Shown: in pieces, positions 46,501-55,000 of the stretch
Position numbering within the stretch: position 1 is the stretch's first letter
How the letters are laid out: each line of letters opens with the position of its first letter
Source of the DNA: Curtobacterium sp. MCLR17_036
GTDB lineage: Bacteria; Actinomycetota; Actinomycetes; Actinomycetales; Microbacteriaceae
NCBI RefSeq assembly: GCF_003234445.2
Contig: NZ_CP126269.1
Location: 3,286,001-3,350,000 of the forward strand
Reading direction: 5' to 3'
DNA: 64,000 bases
Position numbers and translations under genes: made by a program
Notes under the pieces: model-generated
The model's input: only the letters and a program-made list of their open reading frames with translations
What the model was told of the DNA's origin: nothing
Database searches by the model: none

Positions 46501-46608
46501 GGAGCCCTCGGGGTTCGCGGTCGCTGCGGTCACGGACACGAGCGGAGCGGCGACGAGCGTCGCGGCAGCCGTGGCGCACAGCAGAGTGCGCCCGAGGGAG
46601 TTGGGCAT
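43507..46608 (-). CDS. ExeM/NucH family extracellular endonuclease, cell-wall anchored
   Basis: A 1033-residue secreted nuclease. In order: signal peptide (1-31), lamin-tail domain (about 35-190; YLKAGSTGAFYNQKFVEI), Thr/Pro linker, OB-fold region typical of NucH/YhcR (about 240-330). Next comes an endonuclease/exonuclease/phosphatase domain (about 520-870) with GFNVLNYF, SLEEIENS, NHFKSKGSG, MLGDFNAYSKEDP and ASDHDPILVGF. A (PTP)n-rich linker and a beta domain follow. It ends with LAFTG at 998-1002, a membrane helix and RRRR, a class-E sortase signal. It likely degrades external DNA for nutrients, biofilm or defence. A TAGCGT box 6 bases before ATG indicates its own leaderless promoter. Confidence 0.95.
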   Translation of the reverse strand: MPNSLGRTLLCATAAATLVAAPLVSVTAATANPEGSDLVIAEAYLKAGSTGAFYNQKFVEIGNPTDAPVSLAGWSLQYRSATGTGPFSTSALEGTVPANGTFLVSMAGNGNTPAGADLPTPDDTASLNPSGTTGTLVLAEQTTALSLPAGPVTAGAPGVVDLLGYGASNTFEGTVRTVEGANGVPNGLVRQGTADTDDNGADFSVTTTLTPRNAAGETAAPTGPTEPTDPTEPTDPGAPAEAVTIAQLQGTTDTSPYAGENVTTDGVVTAVYATGGFNGYTIQTPGTGGAIDLATHTASDAVFVYSSATAGLVAVGDHVRVTGAVSEYLGLTELTVTDAAALEQLTDPVAAPQPAAVAFPASDAQRESLESMLVAPQGAYTVADNYTTNQYGEVVLATGAGRLVQPTEVGRPGSAEATAAATSNAARKVTLDDGTSTNFLTKANQGIPVSWLTQGPVTVGATATFSKPVVLDYRNNAWKFQPTAPITGATPADALPAAFSTVRESAPQDVGGDLKLAGFNVLNYFPTTGDQLTGCSYYTDRAGDPVTVNSGCDARGAAEQEDFLRQQVKIVKAINGLGADVVSLEEIENSARFGQDRDAAVATLVEALNAAAGSDEWAYAESPATVPASEDVIRLALIYKKDRVAPVGESTILLDDAFTNARQPVADAFRPVGGTADDDFLVIANHFKSKGSGTGENADQGDGQGASNADRVRQAEALVTFSSDMQEQYGTDKVFMLGDFNAYSKEDPVVVLDDAGYTDLGPALDDTEYSYVFSGLSGSLDHVFASEAALATVTGVDIWNINSTESVGLEYSRYNYNATDLYRDDVFRASDHDPILVGFDLEAAGTDPEPTPEPTPGPGTDPTPVPTPVPTPAPTPGPGADPTPVPPVDGITPPVVPVAPSESSLTGANRGGVSAPAAARAGETITVTVGAQDAGSTVRVWLYSTPTVIGTVVVAADGTVRVTIPADTAPGAHRLAVTAADGSLVGWTTITITGDGQLAFTGADGLGAGALIAFLLLAAGGVLIVRRRRTAAE

Positions 46609-46614
46609 GGCAGC

Positions 46615-46620
46615 ACGCTA
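46615..46620 (-). promoter_or_regulatory. -10 box of extracellular nuclease gene (leaderless type)
   Basis: TAGCGT on the minus strand, 6 bases before the ATG at 46608. Confidence 0.45.
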
Positions 46621-46676
46621 GCGACCTGCGGAGGCCCTCAGGTTTCCAGCAGGTGAATGGTCGCGTTCGACACCGT

Positions 46677-46940
46677 CTACCCGCTCCCGCTCCACGCGCG
46701 CAAGACGAGCCGGACCACGACGACGGCCACGAAGATCGCATACCACCTCGCGAGGGCGCTCCGGTTGCGCGACAGCGCCAGGGACCCGGCACCGGCACCC
46801 ACCGCGACCGCGGCGGCCGCGAGCCTGACCACCGCGGGTGGGTCGCCGACCCCGCTGACCAGCAGACCAAGCGTCGCGACGACCACGAGGACCGCCGTCC
46901 CCACCGATCGCCCTCGGCGGGTCCCCTGCACGTCCGACAC
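46677..46940 (-). CDS. small membrane protein of the peptide/ABC operon
   Basis: An 87-residue protein with three hydrophobic segments (about residues 14-31, 37-55 and 62-80) and basic loops. I find no family match. It starts at GTG 46940 with a strong AGGTGTGAG-type site, one base after the permease stop, so it is the fourth gene of the peptide operon. In known bacteriocin clusters a small membrane protein is often the dedicated immunity factor; that role is inferred purely from position and topology. Confidence 0.7.
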   Translation of the reverse strand: MSDVQGTRRGRSVGTAVLVVVATLGLLVSGVGDPPAVVRLAAAAVAVGAGAGSLALSRNRSALARWYAIFVAVVVVRLVLRAWSGSG

Positions 46941-46941
46941 C

Positions 46942-47652
46942 TCACACCTCCACTGTGCGCGTCCGGACCCAACCGGCAGCGAACGGCAGGAAGATCCACA
47001 CGAGTCCCGACGTCACGGACGGCAGCACGGGAGCGGACCCGGTCATCGCGGCCTGCACGGTGCTGAACCTGACGAAGTCGGCCCACGGACCCGTGAGTGC
47101 GAGCGTCGTGTCGACGACGAGGATGACGAGGAGCACGCTCACGAGTGCGATCGCGAGGCCCCGGAGAGCCGCTCCGACTCCGAAGCCCAGCGCTGCCGCC
47201 GAGAACGCGAGCGCTGCGACTTCGACGAGTTGTGGCGCGAACGAGGCTGACGACAACTCCCCGCCGAGCAAGCAGGCCACCGCGACAGCGACGAGCGCGA
47301 CGAGCGCACTCGCGACGACCAAGCCACTCACCATCGCGAGACACGCACACCCACGCGCGAGGTAGAGGGCATCACGGGACAGGCCCGAGAGGACGCCGTC
47401 GCGTTCCCCGCCCAGACGGCCGTCGCCGACGCCGAACACCACACCGACCATCGCGGACGCGAGTGCCACGGGTAGACCGACGACGACGAGCACTTCCCCT
47501 GCCCCGAAGGACGGCGCCGACCGGACGATCGAGACGCTGAGGACACCGCAGGCGACCATGACGACGCCCAGCAACGAGTAGGCAGCGATGGAACCGCGGG
47601 TGTCGACGCGCTTGCGCAACTCGAGGAACGAGGTCGCCGTGAAGGACATCAT
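46942..47652 (-). CDS. ABC-2-type permease of the peptide operon
   Basis: A 236-residue membrane protein with six helices, the layout of ABC-2 exporters that handle lantibiotics, bacitracin or other peptides (LanE/G, BcrB type). It begins with an amphipathic segment SFTATSFLELRKRVDTRGS, typical of this family where the N-terminal helix contacts the ATPase. Starts at 47652 or 47649 are both possible; each overlaps the ATPase stop. Sequence identity to a named family cannot be judged by eye, but its partner ATPase makes the assignment secure. Confidence 0.8.
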   Translation of the reverse strand: MMSFTATSFLELRKRVDTRGSIAAYSLLGVVMVACGVLSVSIVRSAPSFGAGEVLVVVGLPVALASAMVGVVFGVGDGRLGGERDGVLSGLSRDALYLARGCACLAMVSGLVVASALVALVAVAVACLLGGELSSASFAPQLVEVAALAFSAAALGFGVGAALRGLAIALVSVLLVILVVDTTLALTGPWADFVRFSTVQAAMTGSAPVLPSVTSGLVWIFLPFAAGWVRTRTVEV

Positions 47653-48506
47653 CGTTCTCCTCCTGCGATGAACTCGCCGGTCGCTGCAGTGGCGTAGAGG
47701 TCTTCCAGATCGATCTCACGTTCCTCGACCGCGAAGACGTCGAGGGCGATCCGGACCGCTTCGCGCACGACCTGGGGTCCGGGGAGCTCGACGCTCACCC
47801 AGTCACCGCGCAACGTGCTCCGGCACCCCTGTTGCGCCAAGCGCTCGACGAGCGCGTTCGGGTCACTGACGCGGACACGGCAACCGGACGCCCCGAGCGA
47901 CCGTGTCGGCTCGATGCGCGAGATCTTCCCGGCGCTGATGATCACAGCGACGTCGATGATCTGCGACAACTCGCTCAGGAGGTGGCTCGACACGACCACG
48001 ATCGAGCCTCGACGTCGCAGACCCGCGATGACCGACCTGACCCACGCGATGCCGTTCGGGTCGAGGCCGTTCATCGGTTCGTCGAGGACGACCAGACCGG
48101 GATCGCCGACCGTCGCCGCGGTGATGGCCAGTCGCATGCGCATCCCGAGGGACAGCGCCCCCACCCTTCGGTCCGCGACTGCCTCCAGCCCCGCTCGACG
48201 GAGCGCATCGTCGGCGACGTCGGATCCCGTCTGTGCATAGCGGCAGCGGAGTCGGATCGTCTCTCGAACAGTGCGCCCCGGATGGAAGCCGTTGTCAGAC
48301 AGGACGGCTCCGACGAGCTGCGGAGCCGTCGAGATCCTGCCCGACGAGACCGGTACCAGCCGCACGAGCGCTGACATCAACGACGACTTCCCGGCACCGT
48401 TCGGGCCGATCAGGCCGTAGACGACCCCGGATTCGAAGCGCATGCTCACCCCGTCGAGACGGGGACGACCCCGACCGCGCAGGCGGACGTCGATCATCTC
48501 GATCAT
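47649..48506 (-). CDS. ABC transporter ATPase (LanF/BcrA-like) of the peptide operon
   Basis: A 285-residue ATPase. Walker A is GPNGAGKSSLMSALVRL and Walker B VVLDEPMNGLDPNG. The signature is LSLGMRMRLAI, not LSGGQ; LSLGM is typical of the bacitracin/lantibiotic immunity group. ATG 48506 with GGAAGGAA 6 bases upstream is chosen; a longer frame to 48614 would overlap the peptide gene end. It lies 61 bases downstream of the peptide precursor gene on the same strand and overlaps the permease gene. Export or self-protection against that peptide is the simplest reading. Confidence 0.88.
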   Translation of the reverse strand: MIEMIDVRLRGRGRPRLDGVSMRFESGVVYGLIGPNGAGKSSLMSALVRLVPVSSGRISTAPQLVGAVLSDNGFHPGRTVRETIRLRCRYAQTGSDVADDALRRAGLEAVADRRVGALSLGMRMRLAITAATVGDPGLVVLDEPMNGLDPNGIAWVRSVIAGLRRRGSIVVVSSHLLSELSQIIDVAVIISAGKISRIEPTRSLGASGCRVRVSDPNALVERLAQQGCRSTLRGDWVSVELPGPQVVREAVRIALDVFAVEEREIDLEDLYATAATGEFIAGGER

Positions 48507-48567
48507 CGGGTTCCTTCCCCGTGGGAGAAGCGGAGGGCGCTCCGGCGCCCTCCGCTTCCGTCGTCGA

Positions 48568-48996
48568 TCAACCGAAGAAGTAGTTCCAGAGCGCACTGAA
48601 GAGCTCGTTGACACTCATCTGCGAGATCGCGCTGATCCCCGCTCGGATCCAGCCGGACAGCCCGTTCCACCAGTTCTTGAAGTTGTTGATCCCGCCTCGG
48701 ATCGCGCTCTTCATCCCGGAGATGATCGACGGTGCGTTGTTCTTGATCCAGGTGACGATCGTCCCGATCGAGACCCGGTTCGTGGAGTTCTCCCCCTGCG
48801 GCCCCTGCTGGCCCGACGCTGCGCTCGGGAGAGCAGAGACGGTTCCGATCGACCCGCGCCCGACCGCACCGGGCTGTACCGACACCGAGGACACCGAGGA
48901 CACCGGTACTGCGCTTGCCGCAGTCGCACCGACCGTGCTGAGCATCGCTCCGGTGATGATCGCTCCGACGACGCGGATCGTTCCGAGACGCTTCAT
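48568..48996 (-). CDS. small secreted Trp-rich cationic peptide precursor, bacteriocin-like
   Basis: A 142-residue protein that I cannot place in a named family. Residues 1-29 are a Sec signal peptide (basic start, hydrophobic core, ATAASA cleavage site). Residues 30-72 are a Ser/Val/Gly/Gln linker with VSSVSSVSV and SGQQGPQGEN. Residues 74-142 form a likely amphipathic module: five Trp (83, 109, 110, 116, 137), regular Ile/Leu/Phe spacing, Lys/Arg on one face, no Cys. This resembles pore-forming class II bacteriocins or holin-like peptides. It heads the operon with a BcrA-like ABC pair. Codon use and GC are lower than neighbours. ATG 48996 follows GGGGTAG. Confidence 0.78.
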   Translation of the reverse strand: MKRLGTIRVVGAIITGAMLSTVGATAASAVPVSSVSSVSVQPGAVGRGSIGTVSALPSAASGQQGPQGENSTNRVSIGTIVTWIKNNAPSIISGMKSAIRGGINNFKNWWNGLSGWIRAGISAISQMSVNELFSALWNYFFG

Positions 48997-49037
48997 TGCT
49001 TCTACCCCAATCGTTGTGGCTTCTTCGCCGTGTCTCG

Positions 49038-49067
49038 ATCCTGGCAGAGTGACCGCTGAAGTGTCAG
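49038..49067 (-). promoter_or_regulatory. promoter of the peptide/ABC operon
   Basis: On the minus strand CTGACA (49062-49067), an 18-base spacer and CAGGAT (49038-49043), about 40 bases before the peptide start. The AT-rich stretch just upstream has repeated CAG/CTG half-sites (49064-49083) that might bind a regulator. Confidence 0.45.
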
Positions 49068-49116
49068 TATTTTTCAGAACTGAGTATCACGACTCCACAA
49101 CGGAGTGAACATCGCC

Positions 49117-49977
49117 TCATCCCCGCCGCGCCCGCGTCTGCTCCGCCCGCTCCGCGAGCGCCTCGTCCGCCGGGTACCCGACCTCGACGAGCGTCAGGCC
49201 CTTCGCCGGCGCGGTCTTGAACTCGCTCGTCCGGGTCTCGGCCGTGCGGAGCTCCTCGAGGCGCTCCGCTCCGAAGCGCCCCTCGCCGACGGCGATCGTC
49301 GCACCGACCATCGCGCGGACCATCGAGTGGCAGAAGGCATCGGCCTGCAGGCGCGCCACGAGCACGCCGTCGGGCTCACGGTCCCAGCGGAAGTCCTGCA
49401 GCGTCCGGATCGTGGTGGCGCCCTCGCGCGGCTTGCAGAAGGTCGCGAAGTCGTGCAGGCCGAGCAGCGTCAGCGCGCCGCGCTCCATCGCCGCCGGGTC
49501 GAGCCGAGTCGGGTGCCAGAGCGTGTGCCCCCGTCGGCGCGGGTCGCGTGGGGCGTCGAGGTCCGCCACCCGGTACTCGTACCGTCGCCAGACCGGGGAG
49601 AACCGGGCGTCGAAGCCGGCCGGTGCCACGGACGCACGGGTGACGACGACGTCGCCGTGCGGGCCGGCGATGCCGTTGAGCCGCTTGACCAGTCCGTCGA
49701 GCGGTGACCGGAGTGCACCCGATCGCCGCGGTCGTGCCAGGGCACCCCACTGCTCCGGCGAGAGGTCGAGGTGCGCGACCTGCCCGGTCGCGTGCACCCC
49801 GGCGTCGGTGCGGCCGGCGACGGTGAGCGACGGCGGCTCGCCCCACCGCGAGAACACGGTGGCGAGTGCGGACTCGAGCACCCCCTGCACGGTCCGCAGG
49901 TCCGGCTGCCGGGCCCACCCGGCGAACGGCGCCCCGTCGTAGGCGACGTCGAGTCGGAGCCGCACTGTCTCGTCCAC
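49117..49977 (-). CDS. truA: tRNA pseudouridine(38-40) synthase TruA
   Basis: Isomerises uridines 38-40 in tRNA anticodon arms, 286 residues. The catalytic Asp is in GRTDAGVHATGQVAHLD; other motifs are VAYDGAPFAGWARQP, FDARFSPVWRRYEYRV, and the C-terminal FCHSMVRAMVGATIAVG. It starts at GTG 49977. In most actinobacteria truA follows rplQ directly; here about 6.5 kb of other genes lie between. Confidence 0.96.
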   Translation of the reverse strand: MDETVRLRLDVAYDGAPFAGWARQPDLRTVQGVLESALATVFSRWGEPPSLTVAGRTDAGVHATGQVAHLDLSPEQWGALARPRRSGALRSPLDGLVKRLNGIAGPHGDVVVTRASVAPAGFDARFSPVWRRYEYRVADLDAPRDPRRRGHTLWHPTRLDPAAMERGALTLLGLHDFATFCKPREGATTIRTLQDFRWDREPDGVLVARLQADAFCHSMVRAMVGATIAVGEGRFGAERLEELRTAETRTSEFKTAPAKGLTLVEVGYPADEALAERAEQTRARRG

Positions 49978-50214
49978 CCGACCACCGTACCGGCGGGGCG
50001 AGCACGGCCGGACGCGACCCCGGGCGCGCGGCGACCACGGCCGGACGCGAGGCCGGGAGGCGGAACGGCGCCGGGCCTCCCGGCCGCTGACACCGCAGCA
50101 CGCCCCGTGTCAGCGCCACGTCAGTGCCGCGTGAGGGGCCGGGCGCACCATCGTCCTCGACCACACACCCGGCGGTCCCCCGCCGGACACGATCCGCCAC
50201 GAAAGGAACCCGCT
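49978..50214. other. divergent region truA / drug exporter
   Basis: No gene. A hairpin of GGCCGGGAGG/CCTCCCGGCC (50051-50060, 50076-50085) lies between two divergent genes, where no terminator is expected. Short CGTGTCAG/ACGTCAGTG half-repeats at 50106-50135 could be operator sites for the exporter genes. Confidence 0.45.
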
Positions 50215-51213
50215 ATGAGCAGCACCCCGCTCGCGGTCGAGGCCACCGGCCTCGTGAAGACGTTCGGCACGAACCGTGCCGTGGACGGTGTCGACCTCCG
50301 TGTGGAGGCCGGCACGGTCTACGGCGTGCTCGGCCCGAACGGCGCCGGCAAGACCACCACCATCTCGATGCTCGCGACGCTGCTCCGGCCGGACGCCGGC
50401 CAGGCGCGGGTGTTCGGGCACGACGTCGTCCGCGAGGCGCAGACCGTCCGGTCCCTCATCGGCGTGACCGGCCAGTACGCCAGCGTCGACGAGACGCTCA
50501 GCGCGACCGAGAACCTCGTCGTGTTCTCGCGCCTGCTCGGGCTGTCCCGCGCCGAGTCGCGGCGCAAGTCGACCGAGCTGCTCGAGCGCTTCGGCCTGAC
50601 CGAGGCGGCCTCGCGGCCGCTGAAGGCGTTCTCGGGCGGCATGCGCCGTCGCCTCGACCTGGCGGCGAGCCTCATCGCGCAGCCGCCGCTCATCTTCCTC
50701 GACGAGCCGACGACGGGGCTCGACCCCCGCACCCGGTCGCAGATGTGGGACACGATCCGCGAGCTCGTCGCGACCGGGTCCACCGTCCTGCTCACGACGC
50801 AGTACCTCGACGAGGCCGACCAGCTCGCCGACCGCATCGCGGTGATCGACCGCGGCCGTGTCGTCGCCGAGGGCACCGGCGACGAGCTGAAGGCGTCGAT
50901 CGGCACGGCCTCGCTGCAGCTCCGGCTCGCCGACGCCGACGCCGACCGGCTCGACTCCGCGTCGGCCCTGGTGGCCCGCGTGCTCGGCTCCCCGGCGGTC
51001 GCGAGCCCCGAGGGGTCGCGCCTCACGGCCCCGATGGCCGACCCGGACCGGGTCACCGACCTGCTCGTGGCGTTCCGCGAGGCGGGCATCTCCCTCGCCG
51101 AGATCAGCGTGCAGAAGCCGACGCTCGACGAGGTCTTCCTCACCATCACCGGCCAGCCGGCGGCGACGGACACCGCCGACGACCAGCGCGAGCTCGAAGG
51201 GAGCAACGCATGA
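50215..51213 (+). CDS. DrrA-like drug-resistance ABC exporter ATPase
   Basis: A 332-residue ATPase of the daunorubicin-resistance DrrA family. Walker A GPNGAGKTTTISMLATLL, signature FSGGMRRRLDLAASL, Walker B IFLDEPTTGLDPRTR, and QYLDEADQLADRI. The DrrA-type C-terminal domain ends with QKPTLDEVFLTITG, which is diagnostic. ATG 50215 is preceded by GAAAGGA. The stop overlaps the permease start (ATGA). It presumably exports a hydrophobic drug or lipid; the BTAD regulator convergent to it is a likely controller. Confidence 0.93.
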   Translation: MSSTPLAVEATGLVKTFGTNRAVDGVDLRVEAGTVYGVLGPNGAGKTTTISMLATLLRPDAGQARVFGHDVVREAQTVRSLIGVTGQYASVDETLSATENLVVFSRLLGLSRAESRRKSTELLERFGLTEAASRPLKAFSGGMRRRLDLAASLIAQPPLIFLDEPTTGLDPRTRSQMWDTIRELVATGSTVLLTTQYLDEADQLADRIAVIDRGRVVAEGTGDELKASIGTASLQLRLADADADRLDSASALVARVLGSPAVASPEGSRLTAPMADPDRVTDLLVAFREAGISLAEISVQKPTLDEVFLTITGQPAATDTADDQRELEGSNA

Positions 51214-52040
51214 CCACCATCACCACCACGGGGACCGCCGGCCCCCGCGTCACCCCGCGTCCCGGAGTCGGCTCGACCGGCCTCGGTGCCACCGTCCGGC
51301 AGTCGCTCACCATGGCGTACCGCGGCCTCGTCAAGGTCCGCCGGACGCCCGAGCAGCTGTTCGACGTGACCCTCATGCCGATCGTCTTCACGGTCATGTT
51401 CACGTACATCTTCGGCGGCGCCATCGCCGGCGACGTCGCCGCCTACCTGCCGATCATCATCCCCGGCATCCTCGTGCAGACGAACATCACCTCGTCGATC
51501 GTCACCGGCGTGCAGCTCCGCGAGGACATGGACAAGGGCGTCTTCGACCGCTTCAAGTCCCTGCCGATCGCCCGCATCGCCCCGCTCGCCGGCGCGCTGC
51601 TCGCCGACACCGTCCGGTACGCCATCGCCACGACGATCACCTTCACCGTCGGCTTCGTCATGGGGCTGCGTCCGGCCGGCGGCTTCGGCGCGGTGGTCCT
51701 CGCCGGCCTGCTCGTGGTCGTGGTCGCCTGGGCGATCAGCTGGATCTTCGCCTACTTCGGCGTCGTCGCGCGGACCGCGTCGAGCGTCTCCGGCATCTCG
51801 AACCTCGTGCTGTTCCCGCTGACGTTCCTGTCGAACGCCTTCGTCCCCGCCGACACCCTGCCGGACTGGCTGCGTTGGTTCACCGAGGTCAACCCGATCT
51901 CGCACCTCATCACCGCCGTCCGCGACCTCATCAACCACGGCACGGTGGGTGGCGACCTGTGGATCAGCCTGCTCGGCGCCGCGGTGGTCGTCGCGGTGTT
52001 CGCCCCGCTCACCGTCCGGGCCTACATGCGGAAGGCGTGA
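51210..52040 (+). CDS. DrrB-like ABC-2 exporter permease
   Basis: A 276-residue permease with six helices. It has the DrrB hallmarks RTPEQLFDVTLMPIVFTVMF at the start and the ABC-2 signature FLSNAFVPADTLPDWLRWF, plus NPISHLITAVRDL. The first 30 residues are Thr/Gly/Pro-rich and cytoplasmic. It is coupled to the ATPase gene by a 4-base overlap. Only 11 bases separate its stop from that of the convergent regulator gene. Confidence 0.93.
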   Translation: MTTITTTGTAGPRVTPRPGVGSTGLGATVRQSLTMAYRGLVKVRRTPEQLFDVTLMPIVFTVMFTYIFGGAIAGDVAAYLPIIIPGILVQTNITSSIVTGVQLREDMDKGVFDRFKSLPIARIAPLAGALLADTVRYAIATTITFTVGFVMGLRPAGGFGAVVLAGLLVVVVAWAISWIFAYFGVVARTASSVSGISNLVLFPLTFLSNAFVPADTLPDWLRWFTEVNPISHLITAVRDLINHGTVGGDLWISLLGAAVVVAVFAPLTVRAYMRKA

Positions 52041-52051
52041 CGCCCCCCCGG

Positions 52052-55000
52052 TCAGCCCACGGGGAAGCGGAGCCCCTCGAGCAGTTCCCGGCCCCGCGCG
52101 ACGGCCTCGGTCCGGTCCCAACCGGCCGAGGCCGTCTCGGCGTCCGCCACGGCCTCGGCGCCGAGTGCCTGCACCAGCAGCGGCCGGACCCGCGCGTGCG
52201 CGAGGACCGCGAAGTCCTGCCGCGAGCACAGCCGGTGTGCCAGACCCCAGCACCGGGCGGCCTCCCCGAGCGTGCCGCGTCGAGCCGTCACGAGCGCCAG
52301 CCCGAGCAGCGCCGTCGCGACGACCGGCAGGTCGAGCCACCAGGGCCGCAGCCGCAGCATGACGAGTGCCGCCACCCGCAGGCGGCGTGCGGTCACCGTG
52401 TGGTCCGGCGGGTCGGCCGGGAGGCCCGGACCACCTCCGCCTCGCGGCTCCGCCCCCGCCTCGTCCACCGTCGCGATCCGGGCCGCCCCCGCCATCACCA
52501 TCCAGTTCGACGTCGCCCGCCGCTCGGGCAGCACGACCGCCCACGCCCGGTCGTACGCCGCTGCGGCGGCGGCCGGGTCCCCGACGGCCCGCAGGCACTC
52601 GGCCTCGATCGCCAGGGCGAGCACCGTCACCTGTCCGCCACCGTCACCGAAGCCGCGGGTGGGCGCCGGCTGCGCCGCGAGCTCGGCCGCTGCCGCCCTG
52701 GCGCGGTCGACGTCGCCCGTCGCCGCGGCGCAGAGCCCCACGGACCAGGCGACCTCGGACAGGTCGTCGTCGGCACCGAACACCTCGAGCCGCCGCCGGG
52801 CGACGTCGGCCGCGGCGAGCGCCTCGGCGTACCGGCCGCGCTGCGCCAGGAGCTGCGTCATCGTCACCCCGCCGGACCCGAGCGCCCAGGCGTCGTCGAC
52901 GGTCGCCGCGAGCGCCTCGGCCCGGCGGGCGTAGGAGAGCGCCCGGTCGGCGTCGCCGTCGTTCTCGGCCAGTGGTGCGCTGAGCGTGTTGCCCAGGCAG
53001 GCCACGGCGTCGTCGGGGTCGTCACGCATCCGGTCGAGCAGGGCGGCGACGGCCGCGGGGCGTCCGGAGGTCATGAGCAGCGCGACCTCGGCGTCGAGCA
53101 CCGGCGTGCCGGTCGGGCCCGCCGCGGTGGTGCGCCGCAACGCCGAGATCGCGAGCACCGTCGTCCGCTGGTCGCTGAACGCCGTCGACGCGCCCGCCAG
53201 CACGAGCGACAGGACGGTCGCGGTGCGGTCCCCGTCCGCCGGCGCCGCTCGACGCAGCACCGAGACGACGTCCGGACCGACCGCGACGGCCTCGCCGTGG
53301 GCACCGCGCAGCGTCCAGTAGCCGCCGAGGCCGGCGAACAGGTGCGCGACGGCCGACCGGTCCCCGGCGCGGAGCGCCCAGCGCAGCAGCACGACCAGGT
53401 TGTCGGCCTCGCGGCCGGTCTCGTGGAACCAGCGTCGCTGCGGCGCACCCGGGGTGGTGAAGAGCGGGCGGGCGGCCGTGAAGTCGCGGCCCCACCGGAT
53501 CATGGCCGAACGCACCGAGGCCGTCGCCCCGCGCTCGGCGAGCCGGGCCGCCCCGAACTCGCGGACGGTCTCGAGCAGGCGGTACCGCACGGGCTCCCCG
53601 TCGTGCTCGACGAGCTGCACGAGCGACTGCTCGACGAGCTCGGCGAGGTCGTCGAGCGCGTCGTCCCGCCGCTCGGGGACGGCGACGGCCTCGACCGCGT
53701 CCACCGACAGGCCGTCGGGGAAGAGCGCGAGTCGGGTCAGCAGCTCCTGGGCGCCGTCGTCGAGCAGCCGCCAGCTCCACTCGATGACCGCGAGCAGGGT
53801 GCGGTGCCGCTCCGGCGCCGATCGGTCACCGCCGCGGAGCAGCGCGAACCGGTCGTCGAGCCGGCGCTCGATCTCGTCGGTGCTCATGCCGCGGATGCGG
53901 GCGGCGGCGAGCTCGATGGCGAGCGGCGACCCGTCCAACCGGGTGCAGATCCGCCGGACGGCGTCGACCGGCAGGACCGCTCCCGGGCGCGCGGCCCTGG
54001 CCCGGTCGGTGAAGAGCCGCACGGCGGCGCCGTCGTCCTCGACGGGCAGCGGAGCGAGGGGCGCCACGACCTCGCCGGCGATCGCGAGCGGCGCCCGCGA
54101 GGTCGTGAGGATCCGCAGCTCGGGGACGGTCGCGAGCAGATCGGCCGCGAACGCGGCGACCCCGGCGAGCAGGTGCTCGCAGTTGTCGAGCACGAGGACG
54201 GTCGGCCCGTCGGCGAGCGCCCGCACGACCCGGGTCCGCAGGTCCGCGGCGACGGGCTCCCGCAGCGACCGGGTCGTGCGGAACTCGGCGATGCCGAGGA
54301 GCGCCCCGAGGGCGGGCACGACGTCCTCGGCGGCGACGAGCGGGGCGAGTTCGAGCACCACGACGCCGCACGTCGACGGCAGCTCCGCGGCGACGGCCTG
54401 CGCGAGGCGGGTCTTGCCGAGCCCACCCGGCCCGAGGACGGTGACCAGCCGTGCCGAGGACAGCAGGTGCGTGACGGCGGCGAGGTCGGCCTCCCGGCCG
54501 ATCAACGCGTTCGGCGCGGCACGCAGGCCGATCCGGCGGACGCTGCCGGACGCCGGGGCGGACCGGCGGAGCAGGTCGGCGTTCAGCCGGACGAGGTCGG
54601 CGGACGGGTCGGCGCCGAGTTCGTCGACCAGGCGGTCCCGGTGCGCCGCGAACGCGGCGACGGCCTCGGCGGTGCGGCCGGCCGCGGCCAGCGCGCGCAT
54701 GCTCCCGGCCACCGCCACCTCGTCGAAGGGGTTGGCCTGTGCCTCGGCCGCCCAGAGGTCCGCGGCCTCGTCCGCCCGACCGTCCTCGACGAGGGCGCTG
54801 GCGAGCGCGCGCCGGAGCCCGCGCCGGGCGGCCGCGGCGCGGTCGGCCAGTGCGTCGCCGAGCTCGCCCTCGACGTCGGCGCCCGGCTCGCCGCGCCAGA
54901 GGCCGAGGGCGTGCCCGACCGCCTCGGCGTCGGCCCGCCGGGCCACCACACGCTCGGCCCGGGTCAGGTCGACGTCGTCCGGGCCGCACGCGAGCGCGTA

